Part shown: positions 33,086 to 43,325 of the stretch, piece by piece
Layout of the letters: each line of letters begins with the position of its first letter
How positions within the stretch are numbered: position 1 is the first letter of the stretch
Origin: Macrothele yani
Lineage: Eukaryota > Arthropoda > Arachnida > Araneae > Macrothelidae
DNA: 64,000 nucleotides
NCBI GenBank assembly: GCA_039090855.1
Contig: CM077005.1
Location: 18,577,921-18,641,920 of the forward strand
Direction of reading: 5' to 3'
Program-made: the position numbers and the translations under genes
The notes under the pieces: model-generated
The model's database searches: none
What the model was told of the DNA's origin: nothing
Seen by the model: the letters and a program-made list of their open reading frames with translations, nothing else

Positions 33086-33129
33086 GTCCTGATGAAGCTA
33101 GGTAAATACCCAGCAAAATCATGGTCGAC
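33086..33129 (+). ncRNA. Hammerhead-ribozyme-like motif (right copy)
   Basis: GTC-CTGATGA core, stem II agctaggt/acccagc (one mismatch), then AAAATC-AT-GGTC where GAAACC is expected, and GAC closing stem I. The core G12 is changed. The two copies in the pair have different defects, so their ancestor probably had an intact core. Confidence 0.6.
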
Positions 33130-33466
33130 TTGAAAAAATAAATATTTGTGACAAACCAAGTTGTATTCTCTTAATGTACAGTATACTGTATAATCGTCAC
33201 AAGACTGTAGTCTTTGAGATCAAGAATCAAAATATTGTCGCGCAAGTCATCATCATAGATCCACCCCCATTGTTTGACCGTCGGAACCAGACATTCCGAA
33301 TTTTATGCTTCCTTGGCGGTTCTCCATATATAAACCCGACCTACTGTTAAGAATAATGTAAATGAGGACTCGTCGGACCACACCATAAGTTTCCAGTCAT
33401 CCATTGTCTAGGATTTTTGCTCATGACACCATCTTTTACGGATTGCAACGTTGGTTCTGTGATTAA

Positions 33467-33707
33467 CCCTTTAACGACCATGATCCGAAAATCTTCTATC
33501 ACTATAAATACCATAAATCCCGAAACTGTCCATTGGTCCACTTCTTTGTTTAGTGACAACAATAGTGACTGAGGGTGACACCTGCTAATCCCTCATAAGT
33601 CGTGCAAATTTGAAAAGCAGGTAAGGGCAGGAAATATGACTCACTCTTGGCAGGCGTTTCGAGCGGTACGGTCGTTTGGGTGTATGGGCGTTATGGTCGT
33701 TAAAGGG
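33467..33707. mobile_element. piggyBac-like MITE (241 bp)
   Basis: Perfect 15-bp inverted ends ccctttaacgaccat, flanked by TTAA at 33463-33466 and 33708-33711. No ORF. Removing it with one TTAA restores the Tc1 frame across the site. Confidence 0.93.
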
Positions 33708-34222
33708 TTAAAGGTTTAGCAATTGCAGCTCTTCCATGGATGTTGGCTTTGTGAATTTCCCTGAGGACTGTTTTTGTGGAAACCGGGTCTTCCAGATGGA
33801 TATTGAGTTCTTCTGGTACTTTTGGTGCTGTAGTTCTGCCTTGTTTGGATACAATAATTGTTAGTGTTCGACGGTATCTCTCATTAAATTTTGGTTTTCG
33901 CCCAGTATTCTTCACCGATGAAATCTTGCAATGCTTTGTTTGTGTATGCAGTCATCACCTTGGAGACTGTTACTCTTAAAACACCAAACAAATTGGCTGT
34001 TATGGTTACAGACGCTCCTGCTAAACAGGATCCTACGAGTTGTCATCTTTGGAAGTCTGATAGGTCACGCATTTCACCGGCCGCTCGTACGAACCGCTGC
34101 TAAACAAAATTTATATTACACTGTCATACAACCTAGTGAATAAATACCAAAGATAATAGCAACGTTTGTTATTTTCAGTGACGCCTACACGAATGACATT
34201 AACCCCTATAATCATGGTGTTC

Positions 34223-35142
34223 ACATTTTGTCCAACCTTTGTGTATACATTTTGTCGAGCCCCTGTGTATACATTTTGTACAACCTATGTGTATACATTT
34301 TGTACAGCCTCTGTGTATACATGTTGTACAACCTCTGTGTATACATTTTGTCCTACCTCTGTGTATACATTTTGTCCAACCTCTGTGTATACATTTTGCC
34401 CAACCTCTGTGTATACATTTTGAACAACCTCTGCGTATACATTTTGTCCAACCTCTGTGTATACATTTTGCCCAACCTCTGTGAATACATTTTTGTACAA
34501 CCTCTGCGTATTCATTTTGTCCAACCTCTGTGTATACATTTTGTCCAACATCTGTGTATACATTTTGTCCAACCTCTGTGTATACATTTTGCCCAACCTC
34601 TGTGTATACATTTTGAACAACCTCTGCGTATACATTTTGTCCAACCTCTGTGTATACATTTTGCCCAACCTCTGTGAATACATTTTTGTACAACCTCTGC
34701 GTATTCATTTTGTCCAACCTCTGTGTATACATTTTGCCCAACCTCTGTGTATACATTTTGTCCTACCTCTGCGTATACATTTTGTCCAACCTCTGTGTAT
34801 ACATTTTGCCCAACCTCTGCGTATACATTTTGTACAACCTCTGCGTATACATTTTGCCCAACCTCTGTGTATACATTTTGTCCAACCTCTGTGTATACAT
34901 TTTTGTACAACCTCTGCGTATTAATTTTGTCCAACCTCTGTGTATACATTTTGTCCAACCTCTGTGTATACATTTTGCCCAACCTCTGTGTATACATTTT
35001 GCCCAACCTCTGTGTATACATTTTGTCCTACCTCTGCGTATACATTTTGTCCAACTTCTTCGTATACATTTTGTCCAACCTCTGTGTATACATTTTGTCT
35101 AACCTCTGCGTATACATTTTGTCCAACCTCTGTGCATACATT
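34223..35142. repeat. 24-bp minisatellite, about 38 units
   Basis: Unit aacctctgtgtatacattttgtcc in variants (gtcc/gccc/gtac; tgtg/tgcg), with a few 25-bp units. Blocks repeat as a higher-order pattern of about 8 units (compare 34476 and 34671). Because 24 is a multiple of three and the unit has no stop, long stretches of all six frames stay open (peptides of 8-residue repeats). Not a gene: the open frames follow from unit length. Confidence 0.97.
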
Positions 35143-35579
35143 AAGCTTCTCTCATTGGCATTGTATTGGCCATAAATTGACATGCGCACCAGGAATGTCG
35201 CTAGACTTCGAAATCAGGATGGGCGGAGGGTGGGCGAACATTATTTTTGGTGAGGCAAGCTTGATAGCAACTACATTTACGATACGTTGAAAGAAATAAT
35301 TTTTAATGCTTTTTCCTACCTGCTACAGAGAAATTCGTGCAATCCCCACCACTTTAACCTGGACACACTCACGTCCGCGCACGCGCGGATCTTGCTAGTT
35401 ACGCCACTGGTGTAAGATGCAAGTGTTACAAGAATGTCGCCTTCAACTTTTATCTTGCTCTGAATGCATCGTCTTAATTGCTTTTCAAAGCTTTGCATTT
35501 TTTGCTTAAGAAAATAGTACTGCACTTGGACAGTCTATTTAAAGGCAAATGGTGTTCCTTACGCTTTCCAGCCGTAGGT
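35143..35579. other. Unassigned DNA with possible hAT end
   Basis: 'tagttacgccactggtg' at about 35395-35412 looks like the right end of a hAT-type element. The other end was not found. Confidence 0.35.
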
Positions 35580-35915
35580 TGAAGAAGCGTATATGCTCTA
35601 GCTTTGTCCGTCTGTCTGTCCGTCCGTCCGCACGATAAGTCGCGTAAAAATGGTTCGATTTCGATGAAATTTTAGCACGTGGTAGGGGACTACCTCGGGA
35701 CGAACCCTATTGAAAATGGGCGAAATGGGGTCAAAGGTCAGGACATAGGAGTGGGATCCATTCCATTGCTCTTATGCGTTATAACTTACGTAAAAATGCT
35801 TCGATCGCGACAAAACTTTATCATGTTGTTCCGGAGATGTACTGAACCGATTCTGTTTGATATCATTGAAATGGGGTTAAAGGTCAGGACACAGGAGCGA
35901 GACCCTACAAAGCAA
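35580..35915 (+). repeat. ~145-bp tandem repeat with DR1-like motif
   Basis: A leader 'gtccgtctgtctgtccgtcc' is followed by two units of about 145 bp, each with 'cgtaaaaatg(g/c)ttcgat', 'gaaatggggt(c/t)aaaggtcagg' and 'agg(a)g(c/t)gagac/tgggatcc' blocks. GGGTCAAAGGTCA lies at 35728-35740. A longer copy is at 39405-40060. Confidence 0.8.
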
Positions 35916-36253
35916 TCGTATGACACTTCCTGCACACTCACTGTCCCGGGACAGTCTTTAAGAGCGCTAGTGTAGCTTCCGACTTCAGTTTCCGTGTTGG
36001 AGTCCCCAATTTTGTGGAGAAAACAAACAGCAGAACAATTAGTAATGATCTCACTCAGTCAATTCCTATCCACCCATCTCATTCGCCCCCTGGCCATTCT
36101 AACATGAAAAAGATGCTTAAACTAAGGATTTAGAAAAGTGGATAGCAATTTAATTTTCATGGCCCTATGGTTGCTATAATACTTTGATAACCTATCTACG
36201 AAGACGTAAACAACGCACTTCTTAGGGGTAAATACGAAGGGCTATATGAACTA
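35916..36253. other. Unassigned spacer
   Basis: Nothing recognised. Confidence 0.35.
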
Positions 36254-36371
36254 AAACACAAGTTTGTCCGCGACTGCCATTAAATCCGTGTCCCTGAGCT
36301 ACGCGGACAGAATGTCTCGCTGCAGATTTGTCGTCTTAACACATGTTTTTACCTCTGTAGTACGTCACGCT
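36254..36371 (-). repeat. Decayed type B LTR (solo)
   Basis: Minus strand: starts near gtgacgtactacagaggt, passes ctgcagcgagacattctgtcc, and ends acaaacttgtgtttt. The middle of the tRNA-like part is deleted. Matches 63618-63765. Confidence 0.7.
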
Positions 36372-36970
36372 TATTATTACTTAGCAAGTCCAGAATGTAT
36401 TTTAAAGTTAAATATATTGAAGAAGGGCACGTCTTGAACTGGGTGGGCTTAAGCCCACCTTCGCAACCCCTTGGCGATGCGCACCTCAAACCCTTAAAAT
36501 TTTCAGTCTTGGTCCTCAAGGACAAAAAAGTTAGTCCTTCCTGCTTTGGCTTGCGATCTAGAAGTCGGAGTTAGCACTATGTGAACATTTTTGCGATCAA
36601 CATTTGTGGGTCCAAGTAACTTTTTCTTTTTTAATCGCACCTCAGTCTTATTTTACAAATCCCTAGGGGCTGCGCCTCTAGGGTCTAGGCTCGCTACGCT
36701 CGTTTCCAGAGTAGCGCTCGAGCCCTGCAGCCCGATCTCCGAGTATATCACATGAAATAATAACTGAAAAATTCATATAAATTTCAATTTTTATTGCATG
36801 TCTAAGCAAATAATGCTTGTTATTCAGAAATTTCAGAGTTTTTTTTTTTTACTGTCGTTAACTTTTGGAAGGCCGAACTTTTGTCGTTTGAACTTATACC
36901 ACTTACTAAATTTACCACTAAGGAAAACAAAATCGGTCCAAATAGCATTTCCGTAAACCGTAAACCGTTA
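36372..36970. other. Unassigned DNA
   Basis: A GC-richer patch with short palindromes (gcgcctctagggtctaggctcg, about 36670-36700 region). No gene recognised. Confidence 0.35.
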
Positions 36971-37743
36971 GGGTTGACGTCCAGAAAGTTTGCTTCCTAT
37001 TCTTCCAATGGAAAAACTTTTGTACAAATTTCTTTCACAATTAGTGTGTTCCCAAGGATGAAGATTTGAACATCGATTAAAATAACTTCATATTATAACT
37101 TAGAATACTTAATATTTTCTAAAACATAACCATAATTATATTAAAAATTAATAACTTCTCCTTCGGTAGTGTTGGAACCAGAAAGAAGATGGCGCGACCT
37201 GTACTTTGATGACGTCTGCAGACACACAAATGTTGGATTGCATAATTATGGTTATGTTTTAGAAAATATTAAGTATTCCAAGTTATAAAATGAAGCTATT
37301 TTAATCGATGTTCAAATTTTCATCCTTGGGAACGCATTAATTGTCCAGAAAAAAGATGGCGCGACCTGTACTTTGATGACGTCTGTAGACACACAAATGT
37401 TGGATTGCATACTTATGGTTATGTTTTAGAAAATATTAAGTATTCCAAGTTATAAAATGAAGCTATTTTAATCGATGTTCAAATTTTCATCCTTGGGAAC
37501 ACATTAATTGTCCAGAAAAAAGAGGGCGCGACCTGTACTTTGATGACGCCAGTAGACAAACAAATGTTGGATTGTATACTTATAGTTATGTTTTAGAAAA
37601 TATTAAGTATTTCAAGTTATAAAATGAAGCTATTTTAATCGATGTTCAAATTTTCATCCTTGGGAACGCATTAATTGTGAAGAAAATGTGTACAGAAGTT
37701 TTTCCGTTGGAAGTATAAGAAGCACAATTACTTGACGTCCACC
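36971..37743. mobile_element. Foldback element, TTAAGGTGGACGTC family, with 168-bp tandem units
   Basis: The left arm (36971-37135) and right arm (about 37570-37743) are inverted: acttccaatggaaaaac and ccaaggatgaagatttgaac reappear reversed. Between them are three ~168-bp direct units starting agatggcgcgacc (37184, 37353, 37521). The right end reads gacgtccacc|ttaa; the left end is decayed to ttag. Shares its ends with 60320-60751. Confidence 0.82.
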
Positions 37744-37747
37744 TTAA

Positions 37748-38501
37748 ACAACTGAGATAGCTTTACCAACAAAACATATGCATAACAAATTCTCTGCGTT
37801 ACCATGGCAGCAGGTCACGGGACCAGAACGTTCCTCTGTGGTTATCGTGAAGACAGACGAGTCGTTCGTTTCTTTCCTTTGCATCTTTAAAAAATGCTTA
37901 AAGATCAGAAAATGACTTTTTTTTTTTTTTTTTTGTAGAATAGGGATGATAGTTGTAAGTTTACGCTGTAAAAATTGCAAAGCGTTATGATTTATAGTTT
38001 GCCATATATCCATTTTTCTAAATGGATCCCATCGCGAAATACAGAATTTTGGGAAATTTAGAAATTTAATTTCTCGTGAAATAAAATCGAAATTCCAAAA
38101 AAGGGCGACGAGGTGCAAAAATTCGGTCATGGCACTACATGACTGCAAAGTTTCGTCGTTCTGTTGCTGTGTCCGGAACGCGACATGATAGAACTTTTTG
38201 CTTACCTTAAGTTTGAAATGCAATAGCTCTTGAAGTATCGCCAGAATCGAGAAACGGTTTATTTCAGCGTGTTTTCCAAGCAATTCTCTACAAACGATGT
38301 AAATTTCATATTTTTGTGTTCAATACGTTTTGCGCTGCAAGCTAGGAAAGCAAGAGTGTCGCGAAATTTCTGAAACAGCGGCAGCAGCAGCTGCGGCAGT
38401 TATTTTATTTTAGAATAGAGAGACAATTTTCAAGTGTAGCAAATTTATTTAGAGGTTTTTACAGCCGAAAAATCTGCCTGCTTACTTGTTTGAAACACAA
38501 C
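37748..38501. other. Unassigned DNA
   Basis: A 179-codon minus frame (37744-38283) has no recognised domain and contains a poly-Lys stretch from a T run, so it is probably chance. Confidence 0.4.
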
Positions 38502-38730
38502 TTTTTTTTTTTTTTTTTTTTTGATTGAAGGTTTAACGACCACCGTGAGCAACTCCGTGGGCTATAAGCAGTCGCCCGTCCTTAATTGAGGGTCACTGGT
38601 TCCAGGGAAGGGAGAGAGCCAATGCCGTAAGACAAACACAACATCCATGCCTCACCGGGATTCGAACCCGGACCCCGTTTGGACGAATGATCAGAGGCCA
38701 TCGCTTAGACCACTGCGCCACCGGGGCGAC
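38502..38730 (-). mobile_element. SINE family 1
   Basis: Complete minus-strand copy with poly(A) as T run 38502-38522 and tRNA-like head near 38660-38730. Confidence 0.92.
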
Positions 38731-38857
38731 CGCTAGACTTGCTCTCATTCCTTCCGTTTCTGTGTCCTGCCCAAAAGGCGAACTCGCTGTAGGTGGCTGG
38801 GACCAAAATCTACCCACTGCGGACGGAAGTCCTACAAGAAAATGAGTCATACGTACT

Positions 38858-39008
38858 CTAATTTAGGGCCACTGGTTCCAGGTAAGGGAGAGAGAGCAAG
38901 GGCCGTATGACAAACACAACATCCATGCCTCACCGGAATTGGAACTCGGACCCATCACGGACGAATGGTCACAAGCCAGCGCTTAGACCACTGCGCCACC
39001 GAGGCGCA
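38858..39008 (-). mobile_element. SINE family 1, 3'-truncated
   Basis: Head and body only (from the ttagggcc block to the tRNA-like head); no 3' end or A tail. Confidence 0.8.
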
Positions 39009-39143
39009 AAGATATTTAATTTAGTCTCTTAACACTTTAAGCGGCCAATGAATCTAAACCAAAGAGTGCCCAAAATTTCTGCTTTCTTCAGCCAGAAATA
39101 TTCACATAGTGGCCGAGTTTCACGAAAGCTACAACAAAACATT

Positions 39144-39356
39144 GCCGCTACGGTGGCGCAATTTTCTAAGCGCTGTCTTCTGACAATTCGTTCGAGATGG
39201 GTCCGTGTTCGATTCCCGGATGAGGCATGCATGGATGTTGTGTTTGTCTTATGGCGCTGACACATCCCTTGCCCCCGGAACCAATGGGCCTAAATTAAGG
39301 ACGGTCTTCTTATAGCCATTGAGTTGCTCACGGTGGTCGTTAAAGCCCCAAACAAA
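39144..39356 (+). mobile_element. SINE family 1, diverged
   Basis: Plus strand, head 'gccgctacggtggcgca', B-box-like TTCGATTCCC, 3' end ggtggtcgttaaagcccc. Third copy within 900 bp. Confidence 0.85.
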
Positions 39357-39404
39357 AAACTGCTTTCAATGAAGTTTATTATTCTCCTTTTATTCACGCT
39401 TTCC

Positions 39405-40060
39405 ATCAGTATGTTGAAGAAGCGTATATGCTTCAATTTTGTCCGTCTGTCCGTCCGCACAATAATTCGCGTAAAAATGGTTCGATTTCGATGAAATTTT
39501 AATATGTGGTAGAAGACCACCTGGGAACAAACCCCATTGAAAATGGGTGAAATGGGGCCAAAGGTAAGGACATAGGAGTGGTATCTATTCCATTGCCCTT
39601 ATGCGTCATAATGTGCGTAAAAACTTTTCGATTTCGATGAAATTTTAGTATGCGGTAGGGGACCACTTGGGGACGAACCCTACTGAAAATGGGCGAAATG
39701 GGGTCAAAGGTCAGGACATAAGAGCGGGATCCATTCCATTGCTCTTATACGTAATAACTTGCGTAAAAATGGTTCGATTTTGACAAAACTTTATCATGTT
39801 GTTCCGGAGGTATACGGAACCGGTTCTGTTGAATATCATCGAAATGGGGTCAAAGATAAGGGCACAGGAGCGAGATTTACTCCACAGCCATTATTCTCAT
39901 AACTTGACTAAAAGTGATTCTATTGTGACAAACTTTATTATGTTGTTCCGAAGGTATGCTGAACCAATTGTATTTAATATTTTCGAAAAGGGGTCAAAGG
40001 TCAGGACACTGGAGTGAGATGATTTATTCCACAGCCATTATCCTCATAACTTGAGTAATG
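39405..40060 (+). repeat. ~145-bp tandem repeat with DR1-like motifs (longer copy)
   Basis: Same leader as at 35580 (ttttgtccgtctgtccgtcc) then about four units. GGGTCAAAGGTCA is exact at 39701-39713 and 39991-40003; diverged versions are near 39552 and 39848. Frames across it are short and not gene-like. Confidence 0.82.
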
Positions 40061-40435
40061 ATTTCTGGTATGTCGGAAAGCGTATCATAATCAATGCATT
40101 GCATGATTTTACTAACTTGTTTTATAATTGCGTTTTGGGAGTGTTGTATTTCATTTCATTTATTGAAATGTTCTGCCGCACAACTGGCAATTCATTACAT
40201 AACAGCAATTATGCAATATACTCAACCACAATAAAACTGTATAAAATATTAAATAATTAGTCAAAAATATTAAATATACATAAGTACCATTTTAAATATT
40301 TCATAAACTGTTCAACAAACGAAACATGTAGAATTAGTATTGTAAACACATAAATTATTTAAGGCGCCATGAATCACTACGGTAAATGGCATGGAGCCAG
40401 GGAAAAAGGTTTTATTAAAAAAGCCTGACAAGCCC

Positions 40436-40615
40436 TGCAACGTACCAGGAGATGTGACGTACCTGCCAGAAGGACGCACACGACATAAAGGCAGATAGGA
40501 ATCAGAATGAAACGTCCGCGTAGCTCAATTGGTAGAGCAACTTATTCCGGAATGAGGGGACCCTGGTTCGAATCCTGGCGCGGACAGAAATGACGGAGAA
40601 ATTTACTTCGTTATA
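40436..40615 (+). repeat. Solo tRNA-bearing LTR (type A), 4-bp duplication
   Basis: 180 bp, TGCAACG...CGTTATA, flanked by gccc at 40432-40435 and 40616-40619. No interior. The tRNA-like segment at 40514-40586 (GTCCGCG...CGCGGAC, A box TAGCTCAATTGGTAGAG, B box GGTTCGAATCC) has a fully paired acceptor stem and is the best-preserved copy. Confidence 0.88.
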
Positions 40616-41169
40616 GCCCCATATCCCCAATTTAATAAGTGACAGGCCAGAGAGCGCGAAACAGAAAATGTGTAGTATAACACAGATTAGTCATGGGAAC
40701 TAGCATAATAAAAATACCCGAACTGCATCCAGCATGCAAGAATATATAAACAAGTACCAAACAAGCCATCAAAAACATGATGTGAAGTTATTTAAGTATT
40801 ACAAAGTCTTGACAAGCTAACACGCCAAATGTTAAACTAGTGAAAAAGATCAAGTATAATATATGATAAGTACACAAGTGCGCAGCACAATATATGAGAA
40901 CAGTCCGTAGATTTACATCTCGAAGATACATATAAAATATTATCACACATGCAACAGTAGGTGGGAACTGTAAACAGAAAGGAACTCAATGTAACCCCCA
41001 CTCCACTAACTGTGCCCCACAAACCATGCTGGTATGAGAAACGTTATAACTAATATTAAAAGCAAATCACCATACCGGCAATATACCAAATTAAATAAAC
41101 CCTAAACAAAAAAGGTATGCTCAGAGTGTCGTGACCAACATACAGTAAATCAATAATCAAGTTATAATA

Positions 41170-42093
41170 ATAATCATCATCATCATTGTCAACCATTATT
41201 TATCCACTGCCGGACGAAGGTCTCCCCAAGTTTCCTCCACAACGGTCTGTCTTGTGCCAGTCTCCTCCATGTCACTCCCGCATACTTTCGAATTTCATCC
41301 ACCCATCTCCCATGTGGTCTTCTTCTGGGTCTTTTCCTGTCCCTTGGAATCCAATCTAAAATTTCGGCTGTCCATCCATGGTCTGTCCTTCTGGCAGTAT
41401 GTCCAGCCCATTGCCATTTCAGGGATTTAACTCTGATCATGATGTCTTCTACTCTTGTCATTCTTCGGATCCATGAGTTCCTCTCCTTATCTCTCCTGGT
41501 TACACCAAGCATGCACCTCTCCATGCTGCTTTGAGTTGTCTGCAGCTTTTATATGTCTCTTTTACTTAAGGTCCACGTCTCTGCACCATACGTAAACACT
41601 GGAAGGATGCATTGATCAAGCACTTTTCTTTTAAGACATAATGGCATATTGCTCTTGAAAATTATGCTGTTTCTTATAAAAGCTCCCCAGGCAAGTTTTG
41701 TACGCCGATTAATTTCTTCATCAATGTGACCCTCACTTGATATCTGCTGTCCAAGATAAACGTACGTGTCTGTTATCTCCAGCTTTTCTCCATCAATCGA
41801 TAAATCTTCATTTCTAGTAAAAGCATTGAACATCACTTTTGTCTTCTGAAAGTTCATTTTTAATTCCACTTCTTTACTCTTGTCAGCAAGTTCCTGGATC
41901 ATAATACTCTGCAGCTCTGATGGAGCAGTTGCAAAAATGACTACGTCATCAGAAAAACGAAAGTGGGTTAGATAATCTCCATTAATCTTTATCCCTTTGT
42001 TTTCCCAGTTCAGTGATTGAAAGACATTTTCCAATGTGGCATTGAAGAGCTTCGGAGATATGGTGTCACCTTGTCTCACTCCCTTTCCAATTT
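41170..42093 (-). mobile_element. 5'-truncated RTE copy with target duplication
   Basis: Duplication ttataata at 41162-41169 and 42094-42101. The tail is (atg/gat)n at the low end. Close in sequence to the full-length element at 7675-10860. Confidence 0.9.
41189..42079 (-). pseudogene. RTE reverse transcriptase C-terminal part, one stop
   Basis: Starts within motif B (RQGDTISPKLFN) and runs through motif C (LRFADD region reads FRFSDDVVIF) to QWINNG. A single in-frame stop (CAA to TAA) near 41546 splits it after KRDI. Motif B has the consensus Pro that the full-length copy lacks. Confidence 0.9.
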
Positions 42094-43209
42094 TTATAAT
42101 ACCTTATGATATATATCTATAGTAATAGTTCCGTTATGTATGAGCATGAAAACAATGCAAGCTATTGAGTCATGCATTAAAAAGATCTGAGTTACTGATG
42201 AAATGTGATGTCAGAATGTCAAAAGATGGTAACTGGATGTAGGTACAGGAGACATTGAATCATAGTCCATGAGGCCCACAACATGGGTAGCACGAAATTT
42301 AAAAGGCAGTAGTGAATTAGAATCAAAATACCACATTGAAAGGTGCAGACCACAGTATAATAAGTAATCAAGTAGCCATTAAAGTAGTAAATTATATTTT
42401 CCTGAATGCCCTGTAGTTCACAACACCTCGAACATGGAACGTCCGATGGCAATTCGTTCCATTTTCGAGGACCAGCTGCATTGATACCGTAGTATGCTAT
42501 GTTCGAGCGAACATTAAGAACCAGAAAATTCAGACTGCCCCCAGTATCAAGAAAATGTGAAAATACATCCAACTCCAGGACGCCCAAGTATCTATTAGAA
42601 TGAATTCCATTATGCATGAAAAGTAATAACTTCAATTTTGTAACAAATGCTAGCCTCTCGAATGTTTTGCAACAACTGCATGTGATTAAAACGGTTACGA
42701 AATAGTCTCTGACTAGTTTCTCCCGGTGTGTGAATCACATTAAAATGTTAGTGATGCTTCCCCGCTAAAAAAAAAAAAAAAAAGAAAAAAACTCGGAGCA
42801 ACTCTTCAGGAAAATTACCGCTCACAGCAACAAACAAGTGACGCGATTTTTAATGAAAATAATTTTTTTTTCCAACTAGAAAAGAGAAATTCCGATAATT
42901 GTATCTAACATCAGGTTTCCGTAAACCTAATTCAAATACTTAACAATGTGGATGGTTTTTGTTTTCGAAATGCCCTTATTCGACAAGTTCGTATTTACTT
43001 TTCATTCACAAAACTGAAACATGGAAACCAAGAATTCCGTTCCTATAAGTTATTCTCCTCGTAAAAAAATAGTAATACGTCATCGGATTTCCTAGGTGTA
43101 CTCATTCACTCTTGCAAAGATCGACCTGAAAACGCACGACAGAGACGATTACCAGTGAAAAGTTGTCCGTGCGCTGTTCGTAAAATACTTCTACTTGGAG
43201 AACTCCAAA

Positions 43210-43325
43210 AGAAGTGACGTAATTGTGACGCATCATCACGAGAACCGCCTTGATTGGTTGCAAAGAAAAACTAGGTGAGTTCCCGTGAGTGCATGACGTC
43301 ATGCTTTCATTACGCGTCACGTGCA
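43210..43325. promoter_or_regulatory. CRE / CCAAT / E-box cluster
   Basis: TGACGTAA at 43215-43222, an inverted CCAAT (gattggtt) at about 43252, a palindromic CRE TGACGTCA at 43294-43301 and CACGTG at 43318-43323, within 110 bp. Such a set is typical of some promoters, but no transcript or coding exon is recognised next to it, so function is speculative. Confidence 0.3.

Larger units (their letters stand above)
31927..33175. mobile_element. Penelope-like 3' ends in inverted head-to-head pair
   Basis: A left arm (minus coding, about 31945-32380) and right arm (plus coding, about 32525-33170) are inverted copies, with their 3' ends outward and a SINE in the right arm. Both encode a GIY-YIG-type C-terminal stretch: KKSSMTKHCYEKDHKFLFEEA, LIDRPDSTTKLDILEAFH. 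The upstream RT is missing. Both 3' UTRs end in a hammerhead-like motif and 'aataaatatttgtgacaaa'. Inverted partial pairs are known for Penelope elements. Confidence 0.8.
30939..34072 (-). pseudogene. Tc1-like transposase split by three insertions
   Basis: Minus strand. N-terminus 34072-33708 (DLSDFQR, GASVTITANLFGV, TGRKPKFNERYRRTL, HGRAAIAKPL), continuing in frame across a TTAA MITE to 33466 (ITEPTLQSVKDGVMSKN, then a slipped WSDES-type region), a middle block 33340-33180 (GRVYIWRTAKEA), then across a Penelope pair to 31925-31834 (GRVTASQYLDILVDQM), and across an inverted tRNA element to 31253-30939 (FKDDNAPIHSARTV, SPDLNTIEPL). The second Asp and the Glu survive; the first Asp region is frameshifted. 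A fourth Tc1 family in the window. Its own terminal repeats were not resolved. Confidence 0.88.
40145..42700 (-). mobile_element. CR1/Jockey-like LINE 3' part, split by two insertions
   Basis: Minus strand. A tail of the aaatgaaatgaaat type lies at about 40147-40165, followed by 3' UTR interrupted by the solo LTR (40436-40615) and the RTE copy (41170-42093). C-terminal coding lies at 42219-42640 with blocks such as SGNIAYYGI-like IAYYGINAAGPRKWNELPSDV, the usual end of such RT proteins. The join across the insertions is inferred. Confidence 0.6.

Noticed and set aside
34223..35142. CRISPR array
   Set aside because: Units are contiguous with no unique spacers, and the context is eukaryotic.
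34199..35175. Long ORFs on both strands read as repeat proteins
   Set aside because: They are produced by a stop-free 24-bp tandem unit; long stretches of all six frames are open, so openness carries no evidence of coding.
37744..38283. 179-codon minus-strand protein
   Set aside because: Contains a lysine run from a T homopolymer and no recognised motif.
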